Shown: positions 8,089 through 17,004, counted from the first letter of the stretch. The stretch: DNA of 64,000 nt from Bacillota bacterium (GCA_021799275.1 JAJZAT010000002.1:65293-129292); one strand, 5' to 3'. Program-made: numbers and translations. The notes: generated by a model from the letters alone, not told the origin.

Positions 8089-8991
8089 ATGACCATCCGC
8101 AGAAGCCCAAGACTGCACCAGTCCGCCGCCCGACGGGCGTGCGCGGCTGCTGGCGTCGCATGCTACGTGGGTGCCGTATACGTTTGCAACCAGACGACAG
8201 GCACTCCTTATGCCCCTGTCTGGCAAGAAGAGCTGTGGAACTACGGCGTCGCTGCGCTGATGATCGGCGTCATCTATTCCCTGACGAAGGGTGTCGCCGC
8301 CCGTGGACGCCCCGAGCTTCCCGCAGATGCAAAAGCGGCCTTGTGGCTGACGGCCATTCTGATCGCGGCCGCGGCCTACGTCGTCTTCGTTTGGTTCGTC
8401 CTTTACCCATGGGCCGGTTCGTCCCACGTCCTGGTGCTGGCGATCGCGATCTATCTCGTGCCGCTCGTGATCTACGCGTTGCCCGCCTATCTTCGCGTGC
8501 GGCCGCACGGCGCCATCGGTTTCTACTTTGGGAAGCAGGATTGGTCCCTCGCCGTAGTGCTGGCGGCCTTTGCCGTGATCGCGTCGTTCGCGAGGAATGC
8601 GACGTTCGGCATCATCGACCCTGTGAGTGCCTACGTGCCTTTAACCCTGGCTGCTGTTCCGTCCTTCCTCGTGCAATCGCTGAACAACGGCATTCCTGAG
8701 GAGACTCTCTTTCGCGGATACCTGCTGCCGCAACTCGCGGCGTTCCTGCGCAGGCCTTGGCTTGCCATGCTGGTCATGATCGTGGTGTTTGGCCTCTTCC
8801 ATTTGCCAACGGAAGTTGCGCAGTCGAACGTGTCCCCGTGGCTGTGGGCCTTGAGGGACGTCTTCCCGCTGGAGCCTTTCGCCTTGGTCGTTGGCTACGC
8901 GTACTGGCGAAGCAGGAGCCTCGTGCCGGGCATCTTCCTGCACACGTACATCACACTGTGGGCAAGCTCGATGTTCTTCAGTTTCAGGTGA
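8089..8991 (+). CDS. CPBP family intramembrane metalloprotease
   Basis: 300 residues with about eight membrane segments. The protease motifs are intact: EETLFR (Glu204-Glu205, Arg209) and FGLFH (His238), followed by a third motif region near the C-terminus (GIFLHTYITL). CPBP/CAAX proteases cleave within membranes and in Firmicutes are linked to peptide maturation or bacteriocin self-immunity. An AAGGAG site lies 12-15 bases upstream, so a TTG at 8086 is an equally good start. Codon use is less GC-biased than in neighbouring genes and the upstream 8008-8030 stretch is AT-rich, which may mean later acquisition. Confidence 0.82.
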   Translation: MTIRRSPRLHQSAARRACAAAGVACYVGAVYVCNQTTGTPYAPVWQEELWNYGVAALMIGVIYSLTKGVAARGRPELPADAKAALWLTAILIAAAAYVVFVWFVLYPWAGSSHVLVLAIAIYLVPLVIYALPAYLRVRPHGAIGFYFGKQDWSLAVVLAAFAVIASFARNATFGIIDPVSAYVPLTLAAVPSFLVQSLNNGIPEETLFRGYLLPQLAAFLRRPWLAMLVMIVVFGLFHLPTEVAQSNVSPWLWALRDVFPLEPFALVVGYAYWRSRSLVPGIFLHTYITLWASSMFFSFR

Positions 8992-9119
8992 CCTGCTAGA
9001 TGGCTCTCCGTTCGTCGGGGCCGGCGGCCGTTCAGCGCCGTGGCGGCGGAGAAGGCCGCATAGGCGGGAACGACGTCGGATCAGCGCAGTCGTACGCGCC
9101 CGATGCCGGCCAACAGGTG

Positions 9120-9149
9120 GAGGTGCCCCTCATTGCGGAGGGGCACCTC
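9120..9149. terminator. Hairpin between convergent genes
   Basis: A 12-base-pair perfect stem (9120-9131 and 9138-9149) with loop ATTGCG lies between the CPBP gene and the convergent acetyltransferase. Neither strand has a good T-run, so it is a weak or factor-assisted bidirectional terminator at best. Confidence 0.5.
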
Positions 9150-9178
9150 GTCCGTCTTGGCGCGTGTGGTCGCGGGCT

Positions 9179-9637
9179 TTAGGCTGGTCGCCGCATCTCG
9201 ATGAACTCCCTGTCGCGCCCGAGCAGTTGGCGGGTCTGCCGCCCAACCTCGCGGAAGCCCCTGCGCGCGTAGACCTTGATGGCTCGCTCGTTGAAGGCGG
9301 CGACGTAGAGCTGGAAGGTACACGGGTGGAAGGTCTCCCGGCCGAAGGCGAGCCCCTCGTCGAGGAACGCGGCGCCAAGCCCCTGCCCTGTGTCCTGCGG
9401 CCTGAGGCCGAGGCCCACCTCGAGCACACCCGCCTGCAGTTTGAACTCGAAGAAGCCGCGCAGGATCGCTTGATCGTCGTGGGCCGCAAAGAGACGGCCT
9501 TGCCGGTACTCCTCGCTCAGCAGGAGCGAGGCGTCTTCGGGATCCGAAGCCGCGTCGTAGAAATCGTAGGGCTCCGGGTACCGCCAGGAGAGGATCGTGC
9601 GGGCGTCGTCGAGCGACAGCGGTCTGAAGCGGAACAT
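9179..9637 (-). CDS. GNAT family N-acetyltransferase
   Basis: 152 residues. The acetyl-CoA-binding motif appears as RPQDTGQGLGAAF, and NERAIKVYARRGF is the usual fourth-strand/helix signature of RimJ/RimL-like enzymes. The ATG used is eight bases after AAGGAG. It is the last gene of a leftward group with UPF0182, DUF2103-like and cyclophilin genes, 27 bases after UPF0182. The acceptor is unknown; protein N-termini, aminoglycosides and small amines are all possible in this family. Confidence 0.8.
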   Translation of the reverse strand: MFRFRPLSLDDARTILSWRYPEPYDFYDAASDPEDASLLLSEEYRQGRLFAAHDDQAILRGFFEFKLQAGVLEVGLGLRPQDTGQGLGAAFLDEGLAFGRETFHPCTFQLYVAAFNERAIKVYARRGFREVGRQTRQLLGRDREFIEMRRPA

Positions 9638-9664
9638 CCGCGGCACTCCTTCTCCGGGCGTCGG

Positions 9665-12391
9665 CTACTTCGCGTAGGTCTTGAGCTTCGCGAGGTCCTG
9701 CTGCAGGGTCTGCTCGTCCTGTCCGAGCTTGGCCCAGTTCCCTGCCTGCATGTCGGCCTGCACCTGGGCGTTCGCCTGCACGATCGACTGGATCAGGGCG
9801 CTGAGGCCGCTCTTCGCCGACGCCTTGCCGCCGGAGGCGGGCGGTGTCGCGCCCGAGGTCTTGGTCGTGAGCTCAGGGAACAGTTGCGCCAGGGCGCCGT
9901 CCAGGGTCGGGTCCATCACCACCTGGTTGTTGTACGCCACGATGACCTCGCGCAGCTCGGGCATCGCATTCGTCGAGGCTTCGAGATAGAGCGGCTCCAC
10001 CGCGAGCATGCCGCCGGCGACGGGCAGCATCAGCAGATCGCCGCGGATGACCTGCGAGCCGTGCTGGTCCCAGAGGGTGATCGACGAGGAGATCTGCGGA
10101 TTCTGGCTGATCTCCGTCTCGACCTGCATCGGCCCCGGAACGAGCGAGCCGCTCGCGAGCTGGTAGAGTACCAGGTGCCCGTAGGCGGCGCCGTCCTCCT
10201 CGGCGGCGAGCCAGCCCACCATGTTCGGACGCGAAGGCGGCACAAAGGGCAGGATGCGCATGTACTGAAGCTGCTGCTGGCCCGGCAGGCGGGCCACGAT
10301 CTGCTCCGACGGCATCGGCTGGGGCGTGCCGGAATTCTGGTAGATCTCCTGCGGCAGCGACCAGTTGTCGTTGCCGGCGTAGAACGTGTCGAGGTTTGAT
10401 ACGTGGTAGCGGGCCAGGACCGCGGCCTGCGCGCGGAAGAGCCCGTCCGGGTACTGCAGGTGGGCGCGGATGTCCTTGGGCATCCGGGAGATCGGCTGGA
10501 TCAGGCCCGGGAAGATCCGGGACCAGGCGTCGCGGATCGGATCCTGGCCGATCGCGTAGAGGTGCACCGCGCCGGTCCCCGCGTCGACCGTCACCTTGAC
10601 CGAGTTGCGCAGGTAGTCGACATTCCCCGCCACCGTCTGGAAGTGCTCCGCCTCCGGCATGGCGGCCGTCGAGGTATACCCGTCGAGCAGCCAGACGAGC
10701 CGGCCGTTCTTGCGGATGACGAGATTCGCCTTGGGATCGAGGGTGAGCCAGGGTGCCACCTTGTGCACCCGCGTGAAGATCTGGCGGTCCATCAGGTAGA
10801 GCGAATTCTTTGTCGTCTGCCCTTGCCACATGTAGCCAAGGCCTTGCGAGAGGGCGATCACGAGGCGCCAGCGGTCGAAGGGGATGCCCGGACCGTGGTA
10901 GTTCGAGAGGGCGCTCGAGCTGCCCGTCGGGTAGTCGAACTCACCGAGCGCGTTCGGCGCGATCACGGGACTGCTGGTCGCCTCGCCGTAGTAGATGCGC
11001 GGCTGCACGATGCGCGTTCCGGGCAGGCGATCCTGCACCGGCATGTTCTCGATCAGGAGTTTCGGCAGGCCCTCCTGGTCGAACTGCGTCACGCCGGCGG
11101 CGATCACGCCGTAGCCGTGCGTGTATTGCAAAAGGCTCTGCTGCGTACCGGCACGCGAGTAGCTCTCGTTCAACTCGCGCGCCCCGAGGATGACCTCCAT
11201 CGGCTGGCCGTGCACATCGTAGCGGTCCACGGTGACGTCGCTGAATGGGAAGGCGAAGTACTGGCGGAAGGTCTGAAGCTGCGATAGCACCTGCTGGAAG
11301 GCATGGGGGTCCGCGAGGCGCACGTTCTGCAGCGTCGCCTCGTCGCGCCTGAGACCCTGTGCGGTGATCGTCGCGTTGCCTGGATACGATACCGCGGACA
11401 CCTTGGCAAGTCCGAACGCCTGTCGGGTCGCCTGGATCGTGGCGGCCATGTACGGGCGCTCCCAGGTCTGCTGCGCGCGGCTGAGGGCGTTGCCGACCGT
11501 CAGGGCGCCGACGCCGTAGGCAAGCACCCAAAGCCCCAGACCCGCGCCCAGCAGGTAGGCGGCGTAGCGTGCGCCCCGCGCTGCGCGGCGGGGCAAAAGG
11601 ACCAGCGTCAGCCCCGCAAGCGCGAGCACGACGGTGAGGAAGGCCTGCAGCGGCAGGACGACATGGACGGCATAGTAGCCGCCGCCCGCGACGATGACCT
11701 GTCCCGTGGACTGGTTGCGGACGGTGTCCTGGGTGAGGAGCGCGTAGCGCCCGAGCCAGACACCCGCCGCCGCGAGCCAGAGGAGGCCCGCGACCGGCCA
11801 GCGCGCCGCCCGGATGTAGTCGTCGAGGGGGAAGCGCCTTGAGGACGCGGCGAGAAGCCTGAGCACGAGGATGAAGAAGAGGATTGTGGCGAGGAGCCCC
11901 GCGAGGGCCTCGAGCGCCGGCAGCCGGAAGACGTAGAAACCTGCGTCGATGTGCATGATCGGGTCCCGCCAGCCGAAGCTGCCGCCGCGCAGGGCGAGCA
12001 GATAGGTGCGCCAGTCGGAGGCGAGCGCATCGCCCGCGACGACCCCGGTAAGGGCGGCGCCGACCCATGCGACGGCCCGCGACAGCAGCCAGGTCGCCTC
12101 GCCGCGCATGCGAAAGAAGCGGTCCAGGGGCGGCTGGAGGTTGAGCCAGGGCTGGCCGCGGCCGATGAGCGCCCGCTGCAGCGGCCGCACGGCGAAGAAC
12201 GTCAGCAGCCCGACGACCACAAAACCGCCGATAAACCCGAGCACGGGCACGCCCGTGAGCACCCAGAAGATCTGCGTCGCGTGCACCGTGCCGTACCAGA
12301 GGAGCTGCAGGCCGAGACCCGCGGCATAGCGCAGCAGGATGTAGAGCGCAATGATCAGGGCGACGAGCCAAAGTCTAAGTCGCAGCGACAA
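9665..12391 (-). CDS. UPF0182 (COG1615) large membrane protein
   Basis: 908 residues from a TTG start with AAGGAGGGG just upstream. The first 300 residues hold seven hydrophobic segments; the rest is a large extracytoplasmic region containing the characteristic WLLDGYTSTAAMP and PRIYYGE segments. The C-terminus has a Gln/Ala-rich helical stretch (QANAQVQADMQAGNWAKLGQ). This family occurs in Actinobacteria, Cyanobacteria and some high-GC Firmicutes; its function has not been established. It sits between the DUF2103-like gene (12 bases upstream) and the acetyltransferase gene in one apparent operon. Confidence 0.92.
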   Translation of the reverse strand: MSLRLRLWLVALIIALYILLRYAAGLGLQLLWYGTVHATQIFWVLTGVPVLGFIGGFVVVGLLTFFAVRPLQRALIGRGQPWLNLQPPLDRFFRMRGEATWLLSRAVAWVGAALTGVVAGDALASDWRTYLLALRGGSFGWRDPIMHIDAGFYVFRLPALEALAGLLATILFFILVLRLLAASSRRFPLDDYIRAARWPVAGLLWLAAAGVWLGRYALLTQDTVRNQSTGQVIVAGGGYYAVHVVLPLQAFLTVVLALAGLTLVLLPRRAARGARYAAYLLGAGLGLWVLAYGVGALTVGNALSRAQQTWERPYMAATIQATRQAFGLAKVSAVSYPGNATITAQGLRRDEATLQNVRLADPHAFQQVLSQLQTFRQYFAFPFSDVTVDRYDVHGQPMEVILGARELNESYSRAGTQQSLLQYTHGYGVIAAGVTQFDQEGLPKLLIENMPVQDRLPGTRIVQPRIYYGEATSSPVIAPNALGEFDYPTGSSSALSNYHGPGIPFDRWRLVIALSQGLGYMWQGQTTKNSLYLMDRQIFTRVHKVAPWLTLDPKANLVIRKNGRLVWLLDGYTSTAAMPEAEHFQTVAGNVDYLRNSVKVTVDAGTGAVHLYAIGQDPIRDAWSRIFPGLIQPISRMPKDIRAHLQYPDGLFRAQAAVLARYHVSNLDTFYAGNDNWSLPQEIYQNSGTPQPMPSEQIVARLPGQQQLQYMRILPFVPPSRPNMVGWLAAEEDGAAYGHLVLYQLASGSLVPGPMQVETEISQNPQISSSITLWDQHGSQVIRGDLLMLPVAGGMLAVEPLYLEASTNAMPELREVIVAYNNQVVMDPTLDGALAQLFPELTTKTSGATPPASGGKASAKSGLSALIQSIVQANAQVQADMQAGNWAKLGQDEQTLQQDLAKLKTYAK

Positions 12392-12403
12392 GCCAGCCCC
12401 TCC

Positions 12404-12697
12404 TTACTCTTGGCGGGGCTTCGGCAGATGCTGCCCGAGCCATGCCTCGGTGGCCTCGGGATCGCTGCAGACGAGAAAGACCTCCTGCACCGATCCCGTG
12501 TGCAGCAGCAGCTTGAATCCGGATTCGGTGCGATACTGCACCGTGCAGTAGAGGCCGCGGGCAGGTCCCCTCCCCGCCTTGATGCGGCCGGGGATGACGC
12601 GGGTCACGCCCGGGGCCTTCGCCATCTCCTCGAGCAGGCCCTTGCCCTGCCCGAGGATGCTGTGCTCCTTCTTGAGCTTCTGCTGCCGGAGACCCAT
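12404..12697 (-). CDS. Conserved small protein, DUF2103-like
   Basis: 97 residues with KLKKEHSILGQGKGLLEE, VTRVIPGRIKAGRG and a beta-rich middle ending VQEVFLVCS. The KLxxEHS start and PGRI motif recall DUF2103, described as a predicted metal-binding protein; I hold this assignment loosely. It starts four bases after the cyclophilin stop and ends 12 bases before UPF0182, so it is co-transcribed with both. Confidence 0.55.
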   Translation of the reverse strand: MGLRQQKLKKEHSILGQGKGLLEEMAKAPGVTRVIPGRIKAGRGPARGLYCTVQYRTESGFKLLLHTGSVQEVFLVCSDPEATEAWLGQHLPKPRQE

Positions 12698-12701
12698 CGC
12701 G

Positions 12702-13259
12702 TCAGCCTTGGCGCGGGAGGCGGCGGATGGAGACCCCCACGATCGACGCGGGCTCGAGCGGATGGCTGCGCTCGCCGGTGGCCGGGTTGACCCCGACCGG
12801 CCCCTGCGCGATCTCCGTCACCACATCCATGCCTCCGCTGACACGACCGAACTGGGTGTAGTTCGGCGTGCGGTCGAGCTGCACGGCCGACGGGCCGGTG
12901 CAGACGAAGAACTGGCTGCCGTTCGTATTCGCCCCCGCATTCGCCATGGCCACGATACCGGGCTCGTAGGAGTACGGCGGCGGCAACTCGTCGGGCCAGC
13001 GGTAGCCGGGACCGCCGGTGCCGCGGTTGGTGGGATCGCCGGTCTGGATCACGAAGGGCGCGATCACGCGGAAGAATTCGTTGCCCGCGAAGTAGCCCTG
13101 CTCGGCGAGGAAGACGAAGTTGTTCACGGCCCGCGGAGACTCCTCCGCAAACAGCTGCACCGTGAACGAACCCATGGTGGTCTCGATGACGGCCTCGTAC
13201 TTGGTGGCGGGATCGAGGGCGTGCTCCGGCGGCGCGCTCCAGCGCATCGGATCGCTCAT
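12702..13259 (-). CDS. Cyclophilin-type peptidyl-prolyl cis-trans isomerase
   Basis: 185 residues, the cyclophilin domain covering about 20-180. Core motifs are FFRVIAPFVIQTGDPTNRGTG, AMANAGANTNGSQFF and YTQFGRVSGGMDVV, with the catalytic Arg in FFRV. There is no signal peptide, so it should act in the cytoplasm as a folding catalyst. The ATG overlaps (ATGA) the stop of a 14-codon upstream frame that has the strong ribosome binding site (see 13256-13300), so initiation may depend on translational coupling. It is the first gene of the leftward operon. Confidence 0.88.
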   Translation of the reverse strand: MSDPMRWSAPPEHALDPATKYEAVIETTMGSFTVQLFAEESPRAVNNFVFLAEQGYFAGNEFFRVIAPFVIQTGDPTNRGTGGPGYRWPDELPPPYSYEPGIVAMANAGANTNGSQFFVCTGPSAVQLDRTPNYTQFGRVSGGMDVVTEIAQGPVGVNPATGERSHPLEPASIVGVSIRRLPRQG

Positions 13260-13300
13260 CGGACCGCTCGCCCGCGGCTCAGGGACTTGCACATGGACAT
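13256..13300 (-). CDS. 14-codon leader reading frame coupled to cyclophilin
   Basis: An ATG seven bases after GGAAGGAGA opens MSMCKSLSRGRAVR and stops with a TGA that overlaps the ATG of the cyclophilin gene. The cyclophilin start itself has no convincing ribosome binding site. This arrangement fits translational coupling through a leader peptide; the peptide itself may have no function. Confidence 0.45.
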   Translation of the reverse strand: MSMCKSLSRGRAVR

Positions 13301-13397
13301 GGGCGATTCTCCTTCCGGGGACCATCGCGATGGGTGGACGTCCCCAGGGTACATCCCGGCGCGGCGGAGGGAAAGTGTGGGGCGCAAAGGACATTGC

Positions 13398-13422
13398 AGG
13401 GGCGAGCCTAGGGCTCGCCCCT
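13398..13422 (-). terminator. Hairpin after the MFS gene
   Basis: An 11-base-pair perfect stem (13398-13408 and 13412-13422) with a three-base loop, 16 bases past the MFS stop. The T-run is poor, so termination strength is uncertain. Confidence 0.55.
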
Positions 13423-13437
13423 CGCGAGGTCTTGCGA

Positions 13438-14748
13438 CTAGTCCGTTTCGCCGGAGGCCGTCGCGATCGACGCGCCCTGGCCGGTTTCACGGCCGTAGAC
13501 GAACCACGCGGCCGCGGCCAAGAGGCCGACGAACCACACGCCGGCGTTGAAGAGGAAGTACTGGCCGGGGTGGTGCGCCTGCATGTTGCCTGTGAGGTAG
13601 ATGGCCGGGATGTAGAGTCCGATCGAGAGGAACCTGGTGACGGCGGTCCAGGTGCCGCGCAGCTCGGTGGGCCAGACCTCCGGCTTGACCGTGTCCTCGG
13701 TGAGGTAGCAGATCGAGTTGGCGATCGCGAGCAGCACGAGGAGGATCCAGAACAGAGGCATGTTGTGCAGCCACGTATTGGTGGTGGCGCCGATGATGAC
13801 GGTGAAGACGAATGTGAAGAGGAAGCTCCAGAACAGCATGTGCCTTCGCGACCAGCGGTCGGCGAAGAGGCCGAGGAAGCCACCGACGAAGCCCACGCCC
13901 TCGAACACCGCCAGGATTGTCGGCTGCAGATGCGGGAAGTAGTAGTAGCCGAACACGTAGGCGACAAGGCCGAAGCCGATGGTGTTGGCGGCAGCTACGA
14001 TGGTCATGATGATGACGCGGAACGGGATCGAGGTCTGCCGTACGGCGGCCAGGGACTTTGGCGGCTCTGGCTCGGGCGCCACGGCGGCCTGCCAGTCGTC
14101 GCCCCAGTACGCCTTGATCTGCTGCATCGCCTTCTCGTGCTGGCCGCGCTTCTCGAGCCAGAGCACGGACTCCGGCATGGAGGCTCGGGCGAACACGAGG
14201 ATGATGACGACGATCACGACGGCGACCGCGACGACGCCGCGCTGGAAGGCGATGGCCGACGCCGCGCTAGAGAAGGCGAGCACGGCGAGGATGAACCCGC
14301 CCAGGTTGATGGCGTTGATCTCCATCATCATCGCCTTGCCGCGGTGGCGCCGCGGCATCAGCTCGTGGCTCGCGACCATGATCGAGTTCATCTCGCCGCC
14401 GCCCGCCATCAGCATGAGGGCCAGCGAGATCAGGAGCAGCACGTAGGATGAGCTGAAGTAGAGCAGGATGCCGCCCACGGCGTAGAAGGCCAAGGTGATG
14501 TAGAGCGTGACCTTGCGGCCGAGCCGGTCGGAGACCGGGCCGGCGATGGCGATGCCGACGATCAGCCAGATCGGCGCCCACGCCAGCAGCAGTTCGCCAA
14601 GGGACTTCGGGATGGTCACCCAGTAGATCGCGATCGAGGCCAGCGAGAACACGTACGACTCGAGCAGCAGCCCGAGCGCGAACGAAATGAACATCCAGGT
14701 CGTGCGCCCGGTCCATCGCGCTTCTCCGACCCGTGAAACGTTGACCAA
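13438..14748 (-). CDS. MFS transporter (metabolite/sugar carrier type)
   Basis: 436 residues and 12 membrane helices. The TTG start lies six bases after GGGAGGG. The conserved loop between helices 2 and 3 is AGPVSDRLGRKVTLYITL, and RRHRGKAMMMEINAINLGG after helix 4 resembles the sugar/metabolite:H+ symporter group. A hydrophilic stretch of about 50 residues (MPESVLWLEKRGQHEKAMQQ onward) forms the central loop between helices 6 and 7, as in that group. Substrate is unknown. It reads as a single-gene unit with a 290-base upstream region containing direct repeats. Confidence 0.83.
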   Translation of the reverse strand: MVNVSRVGEARWTGRTTWMFISFALGLLLESYVFSLASIAIYWVTIPKSLGELLLAWAPIWLIVGIAIAGPVSDRLGRKVTLYITLAFYAVGGILLYFSSSYVLLLISLALMLMAGGGEMNSIMVASHELMPRRHRGKAMMMEINAINLGGFILAVLAFSSAASAIAFQRGVVAVAVVIVVIILVFARASMPESVLWLEKRGQHEKAMQQIKAYWGDDWQAAVAPEPEPPKSLAAVRQTSIPFRVIIMTIVAAANTIGFGLVAYVFGYYYFPHLQPTILAVFEGVGFVGGFLGLFADRWSRRHMLFWSFLFTFVFTVIIGATTNTWLHNMPLFWILLVLLAIANSICYLTEDTVKPEVWPTELRGTWTAVTRFLSIGLYIPAIYLTGNMQAHHPGQYFLFNAGVWFVGLLAAAAWFVYGRETGQGASIATASGETD

Positions 14749-15041
14749 ATCGCACCCTCCCTTCGGGATGACGGTCGCGGGCCTATCTATCGCCGGCACA
14801 TCCCCCCTAGCCTTCCCTAGCGGTGACCATCGCCCGCATCGCCGCGTCGGTGGCCGCGACAACGCCCGTGCGCGTACGTGCCCGAAAGTTCGGCGCCAGG
14901 GGCCAAAGTCGGAAAAGCAGTTCGAGCATTGGGCCAAAGTCCCTGCCAAGACACCGGTCATGCTACCCGGGGCCAGACGAATGTCGGTGGCCATGGAGCC
15001 CAAGGCGAGGCTCAACTCCATCCATGCCTCGCGTACCACGC
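14749..15041. other. Intergenic region with an 11-base direct repeat
   Basis: No gene seen. GGGCCAAAGTC occurs at 14900-14910 and 14931-14941, 31 bases apart (about three helical turns, same DNA face), with a partly related palindrome-like GCCCGAAAGTTCGGC just upstream (14880-14894). This lies some 150-190 bases before the MFS start and could be an operator pair for that gene. No clear promoter hexamers were found. Confidence 0.4.
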
Positions 15042-15074
15042 AAAAGGCGCCCGCCGAACGGATCGGCGGGCGCC
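15042..15074 (-). terminator. Rho-independent terminator of the superoxide dismutase gene
   Basis: On the minus strand a 12-base-pair GC-rich stem (arms 15063-15074 and 15046-15057) with a five-base loop is followed by T4 (15042-15045), 13 bases past the stop codon. Confidence 0.85.
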
Positions 15075-15087
15075 CGACGCTTGCGCT

Positions 15088-15684
15088 CTAGCGCTTGGCC
15101 GCGGCCAGGCGCTTGCCGACGTCGTCCCAGTTGATGACGTTCCAGAAGGCGTCCACATAGGCCGCGCGCTTGTTCTGGTACTTGAGGTAGTAGGCGTGCT
15201 CCCAGACATCGAGGACGAGCAGAGGCACGACGCCCCACTGCGTCAGATTCTGGTGCTTCTCGGCGGTCAGGATCTCGAGCTGGCCGGCCGAAGGCTCCCA
15301 GACGAGCATGGCCCAGCCGGAACCTTCCACGGCGACGGCCGCGGCGGAGAACTGCTTCTTCATGGCCTCGAAGGAGCCAAAGTCCTTCTCGATCTGCTGG
15401 CGCAACGCGCCCTGCGGCTCGCCGCCCTTGCCCGGGCCCATGTTCTCCCAGAAGATGCTGTGCAGGAAGTGGCCGGAACCATGGAACGCGGCTTCGCGCG
15501 CCCAGTGCTTGACGAGGCCGTAGTCGCCACTCTGGCGCGCGGCGTCGAGCATGTCGAGCGCCTTGTTGAGCCCATCGACGTACCCCTTGTGGTGCAGGTC
15601 GTGATGCAGGTGCATCGTCTGCTCGTCGATGTACGGCTCCAGGGCGTCGTAGGCGTACGGCAGCGGCGGAAGTTCGTAACGCAA
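15088..15684 (-). CDS. sodA: Fe/Mn superoxide dismutase
   Basis: 198 residues, normal length. Metal ligands are His27 (LHHDLHHKGYV), His75 (HFLHSIFW), Asp159 and His163 (DVWEHAYYL). The TTG start is six bases after AGGAGGAG. No signal peptide, so it is a cytoplasmic enzyme converting superoxide to oxygen and hydrogen peroxide. Metal choice (Mn or Fe) cannot be settled from sequence here; GSGWAMLVW is common to both. A TATACAAT stretch (15730-15737, minus strand) could hold the -10 box. Monocistronic, with its own terminator. Confidence 0.95.
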   Translation of the reverse strand: MRYELPPLPYAYDALEPYIDEQTMHLHHDLHHKGYVDGLNKALDMLDAARQSGDYGLVKHWAREAAFHGSGHFLHSIFWENMGPGKGGEPQGALRQQIEKDFGSFEAMKKQFSAAAVAVEGSGWAMLVWEPSAGQLEILTAEKHQNLTQWGVVPLLVLDVWEHAYYLKYQNKRAAYVDAFWNVINWDDVGKRLAAAKR

Positions 15685-15809
15685 CGGTACTCCTCCTCTT
15701 GGTGATCAGGTAGGGACTGGACGAGATCTATTGTATACTGGCCAACTCAGGAAAGGAAAGGTCCCGCGACCACAGCCGCGCGGTGCGATGTCCCGGCCTC
15801 CTTCCGTGC

Positions 15810-15840
15810 AGACTAGCCCCTGTTGACCCGGAGCTAGTCT
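15810..15840. repeat. Inverted repeat in the glycosyltransferase leader
   Basis: AGACTAGC (15810-15817) and GCTAGTCT (15833-15840) form an exact inverted repeat separated by 15 bases, 22 bases before the glycosyltransferase start. It may be an operator or a leader hairpin close to the AAAGGTGG ribosome binding site. Confidence 0.45.
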
Positions 15841-15861
15841 GACGAAAGGTGGCCCCCATCG

Positions 15862-17004
15862 ATGCGCATCGCCATGCTGCACTGGGCATTTCCGCCCGTG
15901 GTGGGCGGAGTCGAGACGCACCTCGAGGAGCTCGGTGCGGCGCTCGTGCGGCGCGGACACCCCGTCTTCGCACTGGTCGGCGACGAAGCGGCAAACCAGC
16001 GAAACCACCGCGGCATCGCGGTGCAGGGCGATCCCCTGATGCAGCCGCGCCAGGACGCCGACGGCGGCAAGCTCTACGAACTGCTCTGCCGCTTCGTGGA
16101 CCAGGCGCGTCCCGACGTGCTGCACGCGCACAACATGCACTACTTCTCGACGACGCACGCCGAGGCGCTCAGGCGGCTCAAGGCGCGCTACCGCCTGCCG
16201 CTCGTGCTCACGGCCCACAACGCGTGGCATGACCGCCTCGGCGCCGAGCTCCTGCGCTACCTCGATCTCTGGGACCGCGTCATCGCGGTCAGCCGCTATC
16301 TCGCGTCAACGCTGGCCGCGCAGGGCTACCTCGCGGATCGCATCGACGTCGTGCACCACGGCATCGATCCCGAGCGCTGGGCCAACGTCGGCTATCCTCC
16401 GGCCGCCCCGCCCACCGTCTTCCACCCGGCCCGCCTCAGTCTCGACAAGGGCAGCCTCACGCTGGTGCGCGCCCTGCATCGCATCCGCCATCATCTCCCG
16501 GAGGCCAGGCTGATGCTCGCGGGCACCGGCACCATCGTCGACTTCGCCTCGCGCCAGGCGCGCGAGGTGTCGCTCGTGCGGCGCGAGATCCGGCGCCTCG
16601 GACTCGAGGACGCCGTCACCCTCGAAGCCATCCCCTGGGCCGAGATGCCCGCCGCGTTCGGCCGTGCGCAGGTCGTGACCTATCCCTCGCGCTTCGACGA
16701 GCCGTTCGGCATCGCCGCGCTTGAAGGCATGGCGGCGGGCCGGCCGGTCGTCGTGACGCGCGTCGGCGGCATGCCGGAATTCGTGCGCGACGGCGTCGAC
16801 GGATTCGTCGTGGAGCCGGGCGACGAGGAGGAACTCTCCGAGCGACTGCTCTATCTCCTCTCCCACCCGGTCCTGGCCCGGCGCATGGGCGCGGCTGCCC
16901 GCGAGCGCGCCATGCGGCACTTCCACCTGCGCGAGATGCTGGAGACCACGATGGCCGTCTACGAGCGCGCGTTCAGCCCTCGTCGCCTTCCCGCGAGGGT
17001 CTGA
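15862..17004 (+). CDS. GT4-family glycosyltransferase
   Basis: 380 residues with the GT-B fold. N-terminal domain: FPPVVGGVETHLEELG, a glycine-rich acceptor loop. C-terminal domain: FHPARLSLDKGSLTLVRAL (phosphate-binding Lys), PSRFDEPFGIAALEGMAAGRP (the E-x7-E motif that binds the nucleotide sugar) and GGMPEFVRDGVDGFVV. It transfers a sugar from a nucleotide donor; the acceptor is unknown. Its 3' end overlaps the convergent glycogen-debranching-like gene by 32 bases. That pairing recurs in bacteria and suggests a role in storage or surface glucan metabolism, which is inference. Confidence 0.88.
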   Translation: MRIAMLHWAFPPVVGGVETHLEELGAALVRRGHPVFALVGDEAANQRNHRGIAVQGDPLMQPRQDADGGKLYELLCRFVDQARPDVLHAHNMHYFSTTHAEALRRLKARYRLPLVLTAHNAWHDRLGAELLRYLDLWDRVIAVSRYLASTLAAQGYLADRIDVVHHGIDPERWANVGYPPAAPPTVFHPARLSLDKGSLTLVRALHRIRHHLPEARLMLAGTGTIVDFASRQAREVSLVRREIRRLGLEDAVTLEAIPWAEMPAAFGRAQVVTYPSRFDEPFGIAALEGMAAGRPVVVTRVGGMPEFVRDGVDGFVVEPGDEEELSERLLYLLSHPVLARRMGAAARERAMRHFHLREMLETTMAVYERAFSPRRLPARV

